Notes under the pieces: model-generated | The model's database searches: none | Told to the model about the DNA's origin: nothing | The model's input: the letters and a program-made list of their open reading frames with translations, nothing else | Assembly: GCA_964521405.1 (NCBI GenBank) | Contig: CAZFRR010000052.1 | Span: 1-31,467, forward strand | Direction of reading: 5' to 3' | Length of the DNA: 31,467 nt | Origin: SG8-41 sp964521405 | GTDB taxonomy: Bacteria > Pseudomonadota > Gammaproteobacteria > Burkholderiales > SG8-41 | Position numbers and translations under genes: made by a program | In this document: positions 14,643-21,797 of the stretch, in pieces | Layout of the letters: the number at the start of each line of letters is the position of its first letter | Position numbering within the stretch: the first letter of the stretch is position 1

Positions 14643-15713
14643 GTGACAGGAAAAGCCGAGAGCTACGCGATTGAGTCCATCGAGGACTTTCCCGAATTCG
14701 CCTATGAGCAGGGGTGGACCGACGGCCTGCCCGTGTTCCCGCCGACTCGCAAAGTCGTTCAGTCCATTCTCGACTACGTCGGGCGCGATCCGGGCGAGGT
14801 GCTGGGCGCGGTATTCCCCGGCGACGGCGAGGCGACGATCGAAAACATCGCCGCCAATTGCGCGATGGCGGGTTGCCGGCCGGAGTACGTGCCGGTCGTG
14901 CTCGCTGCGGTGGAGTGCATCGTCGATCCGGCGCTGCTGATCACGACCACGCAGTCCACCGGTTCGGCGTCGCTGTGCGTGATCGTCACCGGCCCCGTGG
15001 TCGGTGCGCTCAGGTTCCATACGCGCGAGTGGATATTCGGGCCCAATGGCGGGCGCGCGAATGCCACGATCGGTCGCGCGATCCGCCTGATACTGTGGAA
15101 CATCGGGCGCGCGCACCCGGGCAAGCTCATCAAGGGGACGATGGGGCACCCGGCGTCGTGGAGCTATTGCATCGGCGAGGAGCAGGAGTTGAACCCGTGG
15201 GGGCCGATGCATGCTGACATGGGTATCGCCAGCGCGGACAGCGCGGTGACCGTGATGAAGGCGGGGGAGCATTCCCAGATCGCGGTGCCGTTGAATTCCG
15301 TGGGTCTCAACGAATGCGTGACGCTGCTCGCCCGCGGCATCGGCCGGCTCGGCATCACCACCAGCGGCGGCAAGCGGGGATTCCTCTACGTATTGAATCC
15401 GAGCCTGGCGCAGGCGTTCGCGCAGGCGGGCTACTCGAGGAAGACACTGCGGGCCGCGATCGCGGAGCGGGCGTTCAAGTACTCCTACGACTGGCAGAAC
15501 GACAGCAAGCAGGGCGAGGCGGTCGACATTCCTGATTTGTATTCGAGAACGCCCAGCGAACGCAAAACCGTGGTGGCGCCGGTGCTTCCCGACGAAATTT
15601 TCGTGGCCGTGGGCGGCGGCGTGGCGCCCCAGATGGGCCAGTGCGTGACCCTCTCCAGCCGCAGCTCCGCCGGCAAGCCCCTGTTGACTAAGAAAGTCCG
15701 TTTTCCTGCTTAA
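14643..15713 (+). CDS. Conserved protein of unknown function, likely partner of the UGSC selenoprotein
   Basis: Read from GTG at 14643 with AGGA just upstream, this is a 356-residue soluble protein without signal peptide. The open frame extends far upstream through the TPP gene, but that part is an overlapping shadow. I do not recognise a named enzyme family. Segments that look conserved are TDGLPVFPPT near the start, NCAMAGCRPEYVPVVLAAVE with a Cys-x4-Cys pair, GGRANATIGRAIRLILWNIG, and GHPASWSYCIGEEQELNPWGP with another cysteine. The cysteines could exchange disulfides with a selenol partner. The selenoprotein gene starts 19 bases later with its own GGAGG, so the two are almost certainly co-transcribed. 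A joint redox or reductase role is inference from adjacency. Confidence 0.75.
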   Translation: MTGKAESYAIESIEDFPEFAYEQGWTDGLPVFPPTRKVVQSILDYVGRDPGEVLGAVFPGDGEATIENIAANCAMAGCRPEYVPVVLAAVECIVDPALLITTTQSTGSASLCVIVTGPVVGALRFHTREWIFGPNGGRANATIGRAIRLILWNIGRAHPGKLIKGTMGHPASWSYCIGEEQELNPWGPMHADMGIASADSAVTVMKAGEHSQIAVPLNSVGLNECVTLLARGIGRLGITTSGGKRGFLYVLNPSLAQAFAQAGYSRKTLRAAIAERAFKYSYDWQNDSKQGEAVDIPDLYSRTPSERKTVVAPVLPDEIFVAVGGGVAPQMGQCVTLSSRSSAGKPLLTKKVRFPA

Positions 15714-15732
15714 CGCAACGCTGGAGGATCAC

Positions 15733-16260
15733 ATGATCGAACTTATCAGCCCCGTCGGCCATCCGCGTATCGAGGCGCAGGCACAGCGCCGGCCGCTCGC
15801 CACGCCCGTTGGCCGGCGCGTGGGGTTCATCTGGAACCAGTACCAGACCACGAGCAATTTCTGGCCCCGCTTCGAGGGCGCCCTCGAGGCGCTGTGCAAG
15901 CCCCCCAAGGTCGAGCGGGCCTACAAGAGCAATACCTGGACGCCGCTCGACCAGGCGCGGTTCGAGGAACTCGCTGCAGCCGTCGATTACCTGGTCATCG
16001 GCGTCGGCGCCTGAGGGTCCTGCACCGGCGCCGCCGTGCGCGACGCGTTTGCAGGCTGGAAGCAGGGCATGCCCGCCGTGGTGCTGGTGCACGAGCCCTT
16101 TGCGGTCCTCGCCAGGGCGCAGTGCCAGAGCCTGGGGGCGAAGGATCCCACGATACTGGTCTACCAGCAGGACGCCCCCGCGCTCGAATCCGACGAGCAA
16201 TCCGACGAGAAAGCCCGGCGCGTGGCTGCCGAAGTCGTGCGGCTGTTGAGCGTTGCTTGA
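15733..16260 (+). CDS. UGSC-family selenoprotein, in-frame TGA at 16012-16014 read as selenocysteine
   Basis: A 175-residue product if the TGA at codon 94 is selenocysteine. The first open segment (15733-16011) begins with GGAGG five bases or so before the ATG and ends in DYLVIGVGA. After the TGA the same frame continues as Gly-Ser-Cys-Thr-Gly-Ala-Ala-Val and on through GMPAVVLVHEPFAVLARAQCQ to a TGA at 16258. The motif is therefore Sec-Gly-Ser-Cys, a UxxC redox pair. It matches the UGSC family known to occur with Sec or Cys at this point. A hairpin with a GU loop just downstream is compatible with a bacterial SECIS. Annotated conventionally the gene would be cut into a 93-residue piece and a 74-residue orphan at 16036. 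Function is unknown; the motif suggests thiol/selenol redox chemistry with the preceding gene. No sel genes are in the window. Confidence 0.88.
16012..16055 (+). promoter_or_regulatory. Candidate bacterial SECIS element directly after the Sec codon
   Basis: CCTGCA at 16019-16024 pairs perfectly with TGCAGG at 16050-16055. Inside, GCGC at 16028-16031 pairs with GCGC at 16038-16041, leaving a six-base apical loop CGCCGT. The loop carries G16036-U16037, 22 to 23 bases after the TGA. Bacterial SECIS hairpins bind SelB through a GU in the apical loop at this sort of distance. The element is also coding sequence, as expected in bacteria. The internal bulge pattern was folded by eye and needs computation. 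Confidence 0.55.
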
Positions 16261-16279
16261 GGGAGTGAGCCGGGGTAAT

Positions 16280-16300
16280 CCCCTCCTGCCTGAGGAGGGG
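16280..16300. repeat. GC-rich perfect hairpin CCCCTCCT/AGGAGGGG
   Basis: An eight-pair perfect stem with a five-base loop lies 20 bases after the selenoprotein stop. It has no T-run, so it resembles the REP-like palindromes common in proteobacteria. It could still stop Rho-dependent transcription or protect the 3' end of the selenoprotein mRNA. Confidence 0.6.
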
Positions 16301-16404
16301 TCGCACAGTGAAGCGGCGGGGGTGGTGGGAGTAAACGTGTCTGCGCGAGTTTGAGCCGGCGAACGCCCGACAGGATGCAGCGTGTCGGGACGGAGGGATG
16401 AAGG

Positions 16405-17373
16405 ATGAAGGATGAGATGAAAGCGAGTTTGCGCTTGCGACTATTGCCTTTTGCCTTGTGCCTTTTGCCTTGTATTGCCGGCGCGCAGGACTTCCCCAGC
16501 AGGCCTGTCCGCATCGTCACCTCCGAGGCCGGCGGCGGCAACGACATCCAGGCGCGCATGATCGCGCGCGGGCTTTCGGGCGCGCTGGGGCAGCAGGTCA
16601 TCGTGGAGAACCGTCCGAGCGGCGTCATTCCGGGGGAAATCGTGTCGCGGGCGTCCCCGAACGGCTACACGCTGCTGTTGTACAACAACACGCTCTGGAC
16701 GGGCCCGCTGTTGCAGAAGACGCCATACGACCTGGCGCGGGACTTCGCGCCGGTTACGACGGCGACGATTTCCCCCAACGTGCTGGTCGTCAACCCCGCG
16801 TCGCCGGCGAATTCCGTCGCGGAGCTGATCGCGCTGGCGAAATCGAAGCCGGGCGGCCTCAACTATGCCTCGAGCGGGACCGGCGCGACGAATCACCTTG
16901 CCGCCGAATTGTTCAAGACCATGGCCGGCGTCGATATCGTGCGCATCGGCTACAAGGGCGCCGGGCCGGGGATGAACGACTTGATCGCGAACCAGATCCA
17001 GGTCATGTTTCCCACCGCCGGCGCGGCGGCGCCGCACGTGAAGGCGGGCCGGGTGAAAGCCCTCGCCGTGACCAGCGCCGAGCGCTCATCCATTGCCCCG
17101 CAACTCCCGACCATCGCGGACTCGGGCCTGCCCGGCTACGAGTCGCTCGCCATCTACGGCATCTTCGTGCCGGCCGGAACGCCGCGGGCACTCGTCAACC
17201 GGCTCAACGGGGAGATCGTGCGGGTTCTCGGCTCCGCGGACGTGAAGGAGAAGTTTTTCAGCATGGGCATGGAAGCGGTGGGCGGCACGCCGGACGAACT
17301 GGCGGCCCGGGTCAGGGCCGATATCGTCAGGATGGGTAAGGTGATCCGGGATTCCGGAATCAAGGCCCAATGA
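16405..17373 (+). CDS. Bug/TctC-family substrate-binding protein
   Basis: A 322-residue receptor. The ATG at 16405 has GGAGGG seven bases upstream; an alternative ATG at 16417 is equally in frame. The start region consists of GGATGAA heptads (16396-16416). The signal-peptide core LLPFALCLLPCIAGAQ is partly encoded by four heptads (16446-16473). Family motifs are FPSRPVRIVTSEAGGGNDIQARMI, VIVENRPSGVIPGEIV, SPNGYTLLL, LNYASSGTGATNHLAAELF, GYKGAGPGMNDLIANQIQ and the late LPTIADSGLPGYE. The Asp-Asn of the binding strand is Glu-Asn here. It follows the selenoprotein after 144 bases with a hairpin between, so it may be a separate unit. No TctA/B partner is present. Confidence 0.93.
   Translation: MKDEMKASLRLRLLPFALCLLPCIAGAQDFPSRPVRIVTSEAGGGNDIQARMIARGLSGALGQQVIVENRPSGVIPGEIVSRASPNGYTLLLYNNTLWTGPLLQKTPYDLARDFAPVTTATISPNVLVVNPASPANSVAELIALAKSKPGGLNYASSGTGATNHLAAELFKTMAGVDIVRIGYKGAGPGMNDLIANQIQVMFPTAGAAAPHVKAGRVKALAVTSAERSSIAPQLPTIADSGLPGYESLAIYGIFVPAGTPRALVNRLNGEIVRVLGSADVKEKFFSMGMEAVGGTPDELAARVRADIVRMGKVIRDSGIKAQ
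16446..16473. repeat. Heptad repeat inside signal-peptide codons, GCCTTTT/GCCTTGT alternating
   Basis: Four consecutive 7-base units (GCCTTTT, GCCTTGT, GCCTTTT, GCCTTGT) encode part of the hydrophobic core of the receptor's signal peptide. Read in three frames, a 7-base unit cycles through different codons, here giving mostly Leu, Pro, Cys, Phe and Ala. Confidence 0.85.
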
Positions 17374-17460
17374 TGAATGATGAATGATGAATGATGCATG
17401 ATGAATGATGAGTGATGGATTATGGATGATGAATGATGAGTGATGAGTGACACGTGATGG
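17370..17460. repeat. Heptad tandem repeat, unit ATGATGA and variants, 13 copies
   Basis: Thirteen consecutive 7-base units, mainly ATGATGA with GTGATGA, GTGATGG and others, run from the last sense base of the Bug gene (its stop is at 17371-17373) through the GTG/ATG start of the next gene. The whole junction between the two genes is repeat. Confidence 0.93.
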
Positions 17461-17807
17461 CTGTATCCGCAAAGAAAAAGAGAAGACCCAGGTACCACCA
17501 TTCCGTCTATGTCGTCTTGCTGTCGAGGGACGTGCTCTACGAGCGGAAGTTCGTGAAGTGCAACCCGGATTACGATCCCGACCTGCCGTGCGTGTACGTC
17601 GGCATGACGGGGCAAAGCCCGGACGTGCGCTTCGACAAGCACAAGGCGGGGTTCAAATCCAACCGCTACGTCAAAAAGTACGGGGTCCGGCTGATGTCGG
17701 AGCTCTACGAGTGCTACAACCCGATGCCCTACGAAGCCGCGCTCGACATGGAGATCGAGCTGGCCATTCATTTACGGGAGAAGGGTTACGGAGTGTGGCA
17801 AGGTTGA
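17457..17807 (+). CDS. GIY-YIG-like nuclease-fold protein
   Basis: A 116-residue protein from ATG 17457 (a GTG one codon earlier is also open). After a basic start (AKKKRRPRY) it shows VYVVLL, then CVYVGMTGQSPDVRFDKH, which corresponds to the GIY and YIG strands followed by the conserved arginine region. A Glu-rich helix then reads ALDMEIELAIHLREKGYGVWQG, holding the expected metal-binding Glu. The first motif is VYV rather than GIY and the second YVG rather than YIG, so it is a diverged member. Small solo GIY-YIG proteins are usually uncharacterised and may act on DNA ends or structures. The ribosome site is weak, because the start lies in the repeat. It borders the AT-richer segment that follows. 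Confidence 0.65.
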   Translation: MAVSAKKKRRPRYHHSVYVVLLSRDVLYERKFVKCNPDYDPDLPCVYVGMTGQSPDVRFDKHKAGFKSNRYVKKYGVRLMSELYECYNPMPYEAALDMEIELAIHLREKGYGVWQG

Positions 17808-18193
17808 AGCAATCGACGGGGCGTCTATTTCTTTAAGGAAAAGGGAAAAGGCGTTAGCTTGGGTGACGAATGATGGATTGCGAGGGGGTCTAATCTGTAG
17901 TAATCAAGACTTGATCGGACAGGTAACTGCCAGAACCGGACATTAATGGACTGTACCTAACCTGGAATTCGTCCCGGCTTGACGGCGTCATAATCTGCGC
18001 GTAGCGTCTTCGAGTTCGGACTCCCACCCCGGGGTGGATAAGAACAACGCACCACCACCCCTAAGCTCTCGTGGCAGTGGCCAAGCGCTTAAAAGCGCAA
18101 TAAAAGCCACATTCCGAATAAAAGCTTGGGACATTGCTGTTGACGTTCAAGCTTTTCTTAACGAGAGGTTTACCTATTTTCAGGAGGGTAACC
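17808..18193. other. Gene-free leader region before the lipoprotein genes
   Basis: No convincing gene is seen; an open frame at 18034 has no protein-like pattern. The base composition becomes AT-richer along this stretch. A perfect hairpin GCGCTT/AAGCGC lies near 18085-18098. A TTGACG is present at 18139 but lacks a matching -10. The last bases hold the AGGAGG of the lipoprotein gene. Confidence 0.4.
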
Positions 18194-18898
18194 ATGTTGT
18201 TCGCCAAGCTCGCTGTGACGCGGACTATAACAATAGGTCTTTTCTTACTTCCGTTTGCCGGATGTATGACATCGGTAAAGGAGGTGTCACAGCATGCCCC
18301 CATCGATATTAAGGCTGGTCAAACCGCCAAGCCAATACAAATTAAAAAAGTCGTCGATCGACTGAGCTTCTACATTGCGAATTCGTATGGAGGGCTCCTC
18401 TGCGCGCACAACATAAGGAATCCGGATGCATGGCGTAGCGTACGTCTCATCCTAGATGGCGATAAATTCACGGAGGCGTTTCGAGAGGAACTGGCAAAAG
18501 CTAACTACTCGGTGGTAGGTAATCCCGACGCCTTGTTTGATGACCCATCCGAATGGAAAGCCGAACTGCTCGTTGCTGGTGTCGTCACGAAACTAGAAGT
18601 AAAACTGTGCTGGCCGAAACCATTTCTTGGACACCATTTGGAAACGCGAGGCGGCACCTATATCCAAGTAGATTGGCAAGTTTATTCACGACTCGATAGA
18701 AAAGTTGTCTACGAAGTTTCTACTGTAGGTTCTTACGAAACAGAAACTGCCGCGGAGGGTAATAACATTAAAATCCCCATCAATGCGTTTTCTTTGGCCG
18801 TTAGAAACCTACTCGCAGATCGACGCTTTCATGAATTAGTCGCGGCTGCGGCAGGGCAGGGTGTAGAAGGCGCTGGAGTTGGCATACGCGGAATGTAG
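18194..18898 (+). CDS. Predicted outer-membrane or periplasmic lipoprotein, unknown function
   Basis: A 234-residue protein. The ATG at 18194 is chosen because AGGAGG lies about seven bases upstream; an earlier open start at 18134 has none. It has a lipoprotein signal with lipobox LPFAGC, so the mature chain begins at that cysteine. The remainder alternates strands and helices (GDKFTEAFREELAKANYSV, VVTKLEVKLCWPKP, THE TYIQVDWQVYS strand, VVYEVSTVGSY) and resembles small surface lipoproteins that fold as a beta-sandwich or YajG-like domain, but I cannot name it. The codons are clearly AT-richer than the rest of the window, suggesting acquisition by transfer. A second AT-rich lipoprotein gene follows at 19065. 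Confidence 0.75.
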   Translation: MLFAKLAVTRTITIGLFLLPFAGCMTSVKEVSQHAPIDIKAGQTAKPIQIKKVVDRLSFYIANSYGGLLCAHNIRNPDAWRSVRLILDGDKFTEAFREELAKANYSVVGNPDALFDDPSEWKAELLVAGVVTKLEVKLCWPKPFLGHHLETRGGTYIQVDWQVYSRLDRKVVYEVSTVGSYETETAAEGNNIKIPINAFSLAVRNLLADRRFHELVAAAAGQGVEGAGVGIRGM

Positions 18899-19064
18899 GA
18901 AACATGGCAGGCACGCTCGAGTAGCTTCTTTAACCTCACCAATCACGGACAGATATATCTTTGACTGCATCGCTGAGTAAGCGGATTTGTGCGATGTCGC
19001 CATGTGAGTGGCGGAGTTTTTATTTGTGCCTTGCGTTCGCGCCCACCGGATGTAAGATTGACCG

Positions 19065-19481
19065 ATGAACAGAATAGCAGCAGGGGCTATTGCCTTAGTC
19101 TTGGCCATTCTTTTGGCTGGATGCTCGGCGCAGCGGTTCGCCGCCCAATGCAGGTGGGCCGGTGACGATGGCCTCGTTAGATTTGGCGGGTGCAAGTCGG
19201 CGATACCGGGCGAGTATGTCGTTAGCCTTGGAGAGAAAAGAGAGAAAGCTGATGTCGATATTATTAACGAACTTTTCGGACAATTTGGGATTAAAAGCAT
19301 TAAGCAATTGAGAGTATCTCCACTTTATTACTCGTCGGGAGAAATGGTCAAGCCGTCGCCCACTTTTCTGCTGACAATCGCTAACGATCCGGGCCGCCAG
19401 AAAATGTTTGACATCGGATACGACTATGGACAGGCGTTTGGCCGAGCTTGGGTTTGGGTCACGCCAAACTACAACCATTAA
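19065..19481 (+). CDS. Small predicted lipoprotein, unknown function
   Basis: A 138-residue protein with a clear lipoprotein signal (ALVLAILLAGC, Cys at about residue 20). The mature part contains two further cysteines (QCRWAGDDG, GGCKSAIPGEY) that could form a disulfide, and ends WVWVTPNYNH. I recognise no family. The gene has no strong ribosome site. It lies 166 bases after the larger lipoprotein in the same AT-richer stretch, and the two probably arrived together. Confidence 0.65.
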   Translation: MNRIAAGAIALVLAILLAGCSAQRFAAQCRWAGDDGLVRFGGCKSAIPGEYVVSLGEKREKADVDIINELFGQFGIKSIKQLRVSPLYYSSGEMVKPSPTFLLTIANDPGRQKMFDIGYDYGQAFGRAWVWVTPNYNH

Positions 19482-19681
19482 TCAGCACTCACACAAACCC
19501 CGCTTCGGCGGTGTTGTTGTTTACCTGCGGTGAACGTCCGCTTTAGGAAAGGGGACACGAGCTGTCAGATCTAGCTGCGACTACTACATCTAATCACCGA
19601 TTACGGGCTCAGTTCGGGGCGGGCTGCTTGCATAGGTGCGCAGACTCTCGTAATTTCAGGGCAACCAGTACCGCAAGCTGG

Positions 19682-20536
19682 TCAGCGCAGGAACTCGTCC
19701 CTTAACTTCTTGAAATTGTCTTCCCCCAGCAGGCGGCTCATTTCTTCCGGTGTCGCGAGCCGCGGCTTGAGTTCGGCGGGGGCGCCGCCGTTGTGCAGAT
19801 GGGAGTAGATGTCGCGCAGCGCCTTGACCGTCCCGGCAACGGCCGAATGGCCCTGCAGGCAGAAGCGCACGCCGCGCGCGGCGAGATCTTCGCGCTTCAG
19901 GTGGAGCGCGGTGCCGACGATGATCGGCAGCTTGATCGCCGCCCGGATCGCATCGAGGTGCTCCAGCTGCTTCAGCGCGGTGACGAAGATGGCATCCACG
20001 CCCGTTGCCGCGTAGGCGCGCACGCGCGCGACGACATCATCAATCTTTTCGATCTTGACCGCCGCCGTGCGGGCCGCGATCAGCAGCTGGGGGTCGCGGC
20101 GCGCGGAGAGCGCGGCGCGCAGCTTGCCGGTCATTTCCTCGACCGAGACGAGTTCCTCCGCGTCCGTGCCGAACCGCGACGGCATGACGAGGTCTTCGAT
20201 GGCAAGCCCGGCGAGGCCCGCGTGCTCCAGTTCCTGGACGGTGCGCATCACGTTCAGCGCGTTGCCGTAGCCCTGGTCCGCATCGACGAAGATGCTTAAG
20301 TTGCTGTAGCGCGTGACGCGGCGGACCTGGTCGGCGAATTCGGAGAGCGTCTGCAGCGCGATGTCCGGCGCCGCGATCGTCGTGGCCGCGCACACGGAGC
20401 CCGAAAGAATGCCGAGCTCATAGCCGACCGATTCCGCGACGCGCGCCGACAGGGCGTCGAACACCGTTGCGGGGGACATGATGCGCGGGCCGGCCAGCAC
20501 CGCGCGGAAGCGTTGGCGTTTTTCAGTGGGAGTCAT
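19682..20536 (-). CDS. Isocitrate lyase/PEP mutase-family enzyme, oxaloacetate decarboxylase-like
   Basis: A 284-residue TIM-barrel lyase. Signatures in order: MSPATVFDALSARVAESVGYE near the start, then SIFVDADQGYGNALNVMRTV with the metal-binding acidic pair, then LAGLAIEDLVMPSRFG, where the acid-dense loop reads IEDLVMP, and LIAARTAAV. The lack of the KKCGH catalytic motif and the SRFG element separate it from isocitrate lyase and place it near the PA4872-type oxaloacetate decarboxylases and carboxyphosphonoenolpyruvate mutase-like proteins. The expected chemistry is C-C or P-C bond cleavage of a 2-oxo acid. It is followed by the dienelactone hydrolase gene upstream on the same strand, with a heptad array between. 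Confidence 0.87.
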   Translation of the reverse strand: MTPTEKRQRFRAVLAGPRIMSPATVFDALSARVAESVGYELGILSGSVCAATTIAAPDIALQTLSEFADQVRRVTRYSNLSIFVDADQGYGNALNVMRTVQELEHAGLAGLAIEDLVMPSRFGTDAEELVSVEEMTGKLRAALSARRDPQLLIAARTAAVKIEKIDDVVARVRAYAATGVDAIFVTALKQLEHLDAIRAAIKLPIIVGTALHLKREDLAARGVRFCLQGHSAVAGTVKALRDIYSHLHNGGAPAELKPRLATPEEMSRLLGEDNFKKLRDEFLR

Positions 20537-20545
20537 TATTAGCTA

Positions 20546-20661
20546 GTGATGAGTGATGAGTGATGTGACGGCTAATGGGCTTGCCTGAAGGATGAAGGCA
20601 GAAGGATGATCCCCCGGCGTTCGCCGGGAGAGTCCCATCACCCATCACCCATCACCCATCA
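20546..20661. repeat. Heptad arrays GTGATGA and CCCATCA with a GC hairpin between
   Basis: Three 7-base units from 20546 (GTGATGA, GTGATGA, GTGATGT) face four CCCATCA units at 20634-20661; the two families are approximate reverse complements, so the ends could pair. Between them are AAGGATG/AAGGCAG/AAGGATG heptads at 20588-20608 and a hairpin CCCGGC/GCCGGG at 20613-20628. The stop codon of the hydrolase (20659-20661) is part of the last unit. Confidence 0.85.
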
Positions 20662-21357
20662 CCCGCGCAGCGAGCCAAGAATGGCGAGCGCGCGATTCAT
20701 GGAGAAGTCGCGCGTGCTCTGGCTGTAGGCCTTTTTGTTCCCGGGAAACATGTAGCCATGCAGTATCCCGGGGATCACATGCACCTCGACGTTTTTCATG
20801 CGCGCGGGGACCTTGCGATAGGCTTCCAGCACCGGGGCGGGCGCCTGGTGGTCCTGGTCGCCCCAGATGATGCAGACCGGCTGGGTGACGCCGTCGAGCT
20901 CGCGGATGTAGTCTAGAAATTGCGAGCCGTGACAGGAGATGCCGGCGTCAAAGCCCAGGCGCTTGGGCCCGAGGATGGCGTAGGGGCCGCCGTAGCAGAA
21001 GCCCATCGAGACGGCGCGCCCGTTGTGTTGCGGCAGCTTGCGCACTACGGCGAGCGTGTCCGCCATGTCGGCTTCGCCCGCCTTGATAACTTCGAGGCGC
21101 GGCTGCGAGCGCGACTTGGTGCGGTCGTCATCGCGAGCGAGAGGGCCGGGGACCGAGCGCCAGAAGAGATCGGGCGCGGCGGCGATGTAGCCGAGCCCGG
21201 CGAATTCATCGGCGAGTGCCTGGACGTCCGCGTCCACGCCGTGCACCGCGGAGGCGAGCACGACGGCAGGGACCTTGCCGCTGCCGGCGGGCATGGACAG
21301 GTAACAATCGAATTCGCCGCCGCCGCTTGCGCGGACTTTGATGGTCTTGCCGGGCAT
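20659..21357 (-). CDS. Dienelactone hydrolase-family protein
   Basis: A 232-residue cytoplasmic alpha/beta hydrolase of the carboxymethylenebutenolidase type. The nucleophile elbow GFCYGG gives Cys121, which replaces the usual serine and is diagnostic of the family. The acid is Asp167 or Asp169 in GDQDH, and the base is His200 in ILHGYMF. The length fits. An AAAGGAGG lies about six bases before the ATG. Family members open the lactone made during chloroaromatic or catechol breakdown, but many relatives have unknown substrates. The paired PEP-mutase-like gene on the same strand could act on a related dicarboxylate. Confidence 0.9.
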   Translation of the reverse strand: MPGKTIKVRASGGGEFDCYLSMPAGSGKVPAVVLASAVHGVDADVQALADEFAGLGYIAAAPDLFWRSVPGPLARDDDRTKSRSQPRLEVIKAGEADMADTLAVVRKLPQHNGRAVSMGFCYGGPYAILGPKRLGFDAGISCHGSQFLDYIRELDGVTQPVCIIWGDQDHQAPAPVLEAYRKVPARMKNVEVHVIPGILHGYMFPGNKKAYSQSTRDFSMNRALAILGSLRG

Positions 21358-21395
21358 TCTGTCCTCCTTTTGGGTGATGGGTGACTAGGTTAAAG

Positions 21396-21783
21396 CTTTA
21401 CCGCGAAGGCCGCAAAGGAACAGTCAAAGCTTCACCGCCAAGGACGCCAGGGTCGCGAAGGAACAGAGAAGCCTCAACGCGAAGGCCGCAAAGGCCGCGA
21501 AGAAACAATTATTAAAACAAAGGTCGCGAAGACAACGCCAAGAAGGTATCTAGATATGAGTTCGGAAGTGCTGGGCCCGGTAGACTGGTTTTTTTCGGTA
21601 TGACGAACTCGAGAGTTTTGCCCTGGGATACCTATTTCCGCAGCGTTACCTATGACCGAGTCTTGGCGTTGTCTTCGCGTCCTTGGGTTGGCTTCCGATA
21701 ATTTTCCTTTGCGGCCTTTGCGGCCTTCGCGTTGAGGCTGTTCCTTTCCTTAGCGGCCTCAGCGGACTTTGCGGTGAGGCTTT
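21396..21783. repeat. Long inverted-repeat element rich in CGCAAAGGCCGC-like words
   Basis: Two perfect arm segments mark the core: 28 bases at 21471-21498 with the complement at 21711-21738, and 19 bases at 21525-21543 with the complement at 21661-21679. Outside them the arms continue imperfectly with repeated words such as CGCGAAGGCCGCAAAGG. The central loop of about 117 bases has a short inner pair AGGTATC/GATACCT. No gene is seen in it. It fills the whole gap between the hydrolase and the ModA-like gene and could form a very large stem-loop or cruciform. Confidence 0.85.
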
Positions 21784-21797
21784 GAATCACGCGTCGC

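Noticed and set aside
16012..16035. TGA at 16012 as an ordinary stop with a separate 74-residue gene at 16036
   Set aside because: The second frame has no ribosome site, starts inside a motif that aligns with UGSC proteins when read through, and continues the same frame without any other stop.
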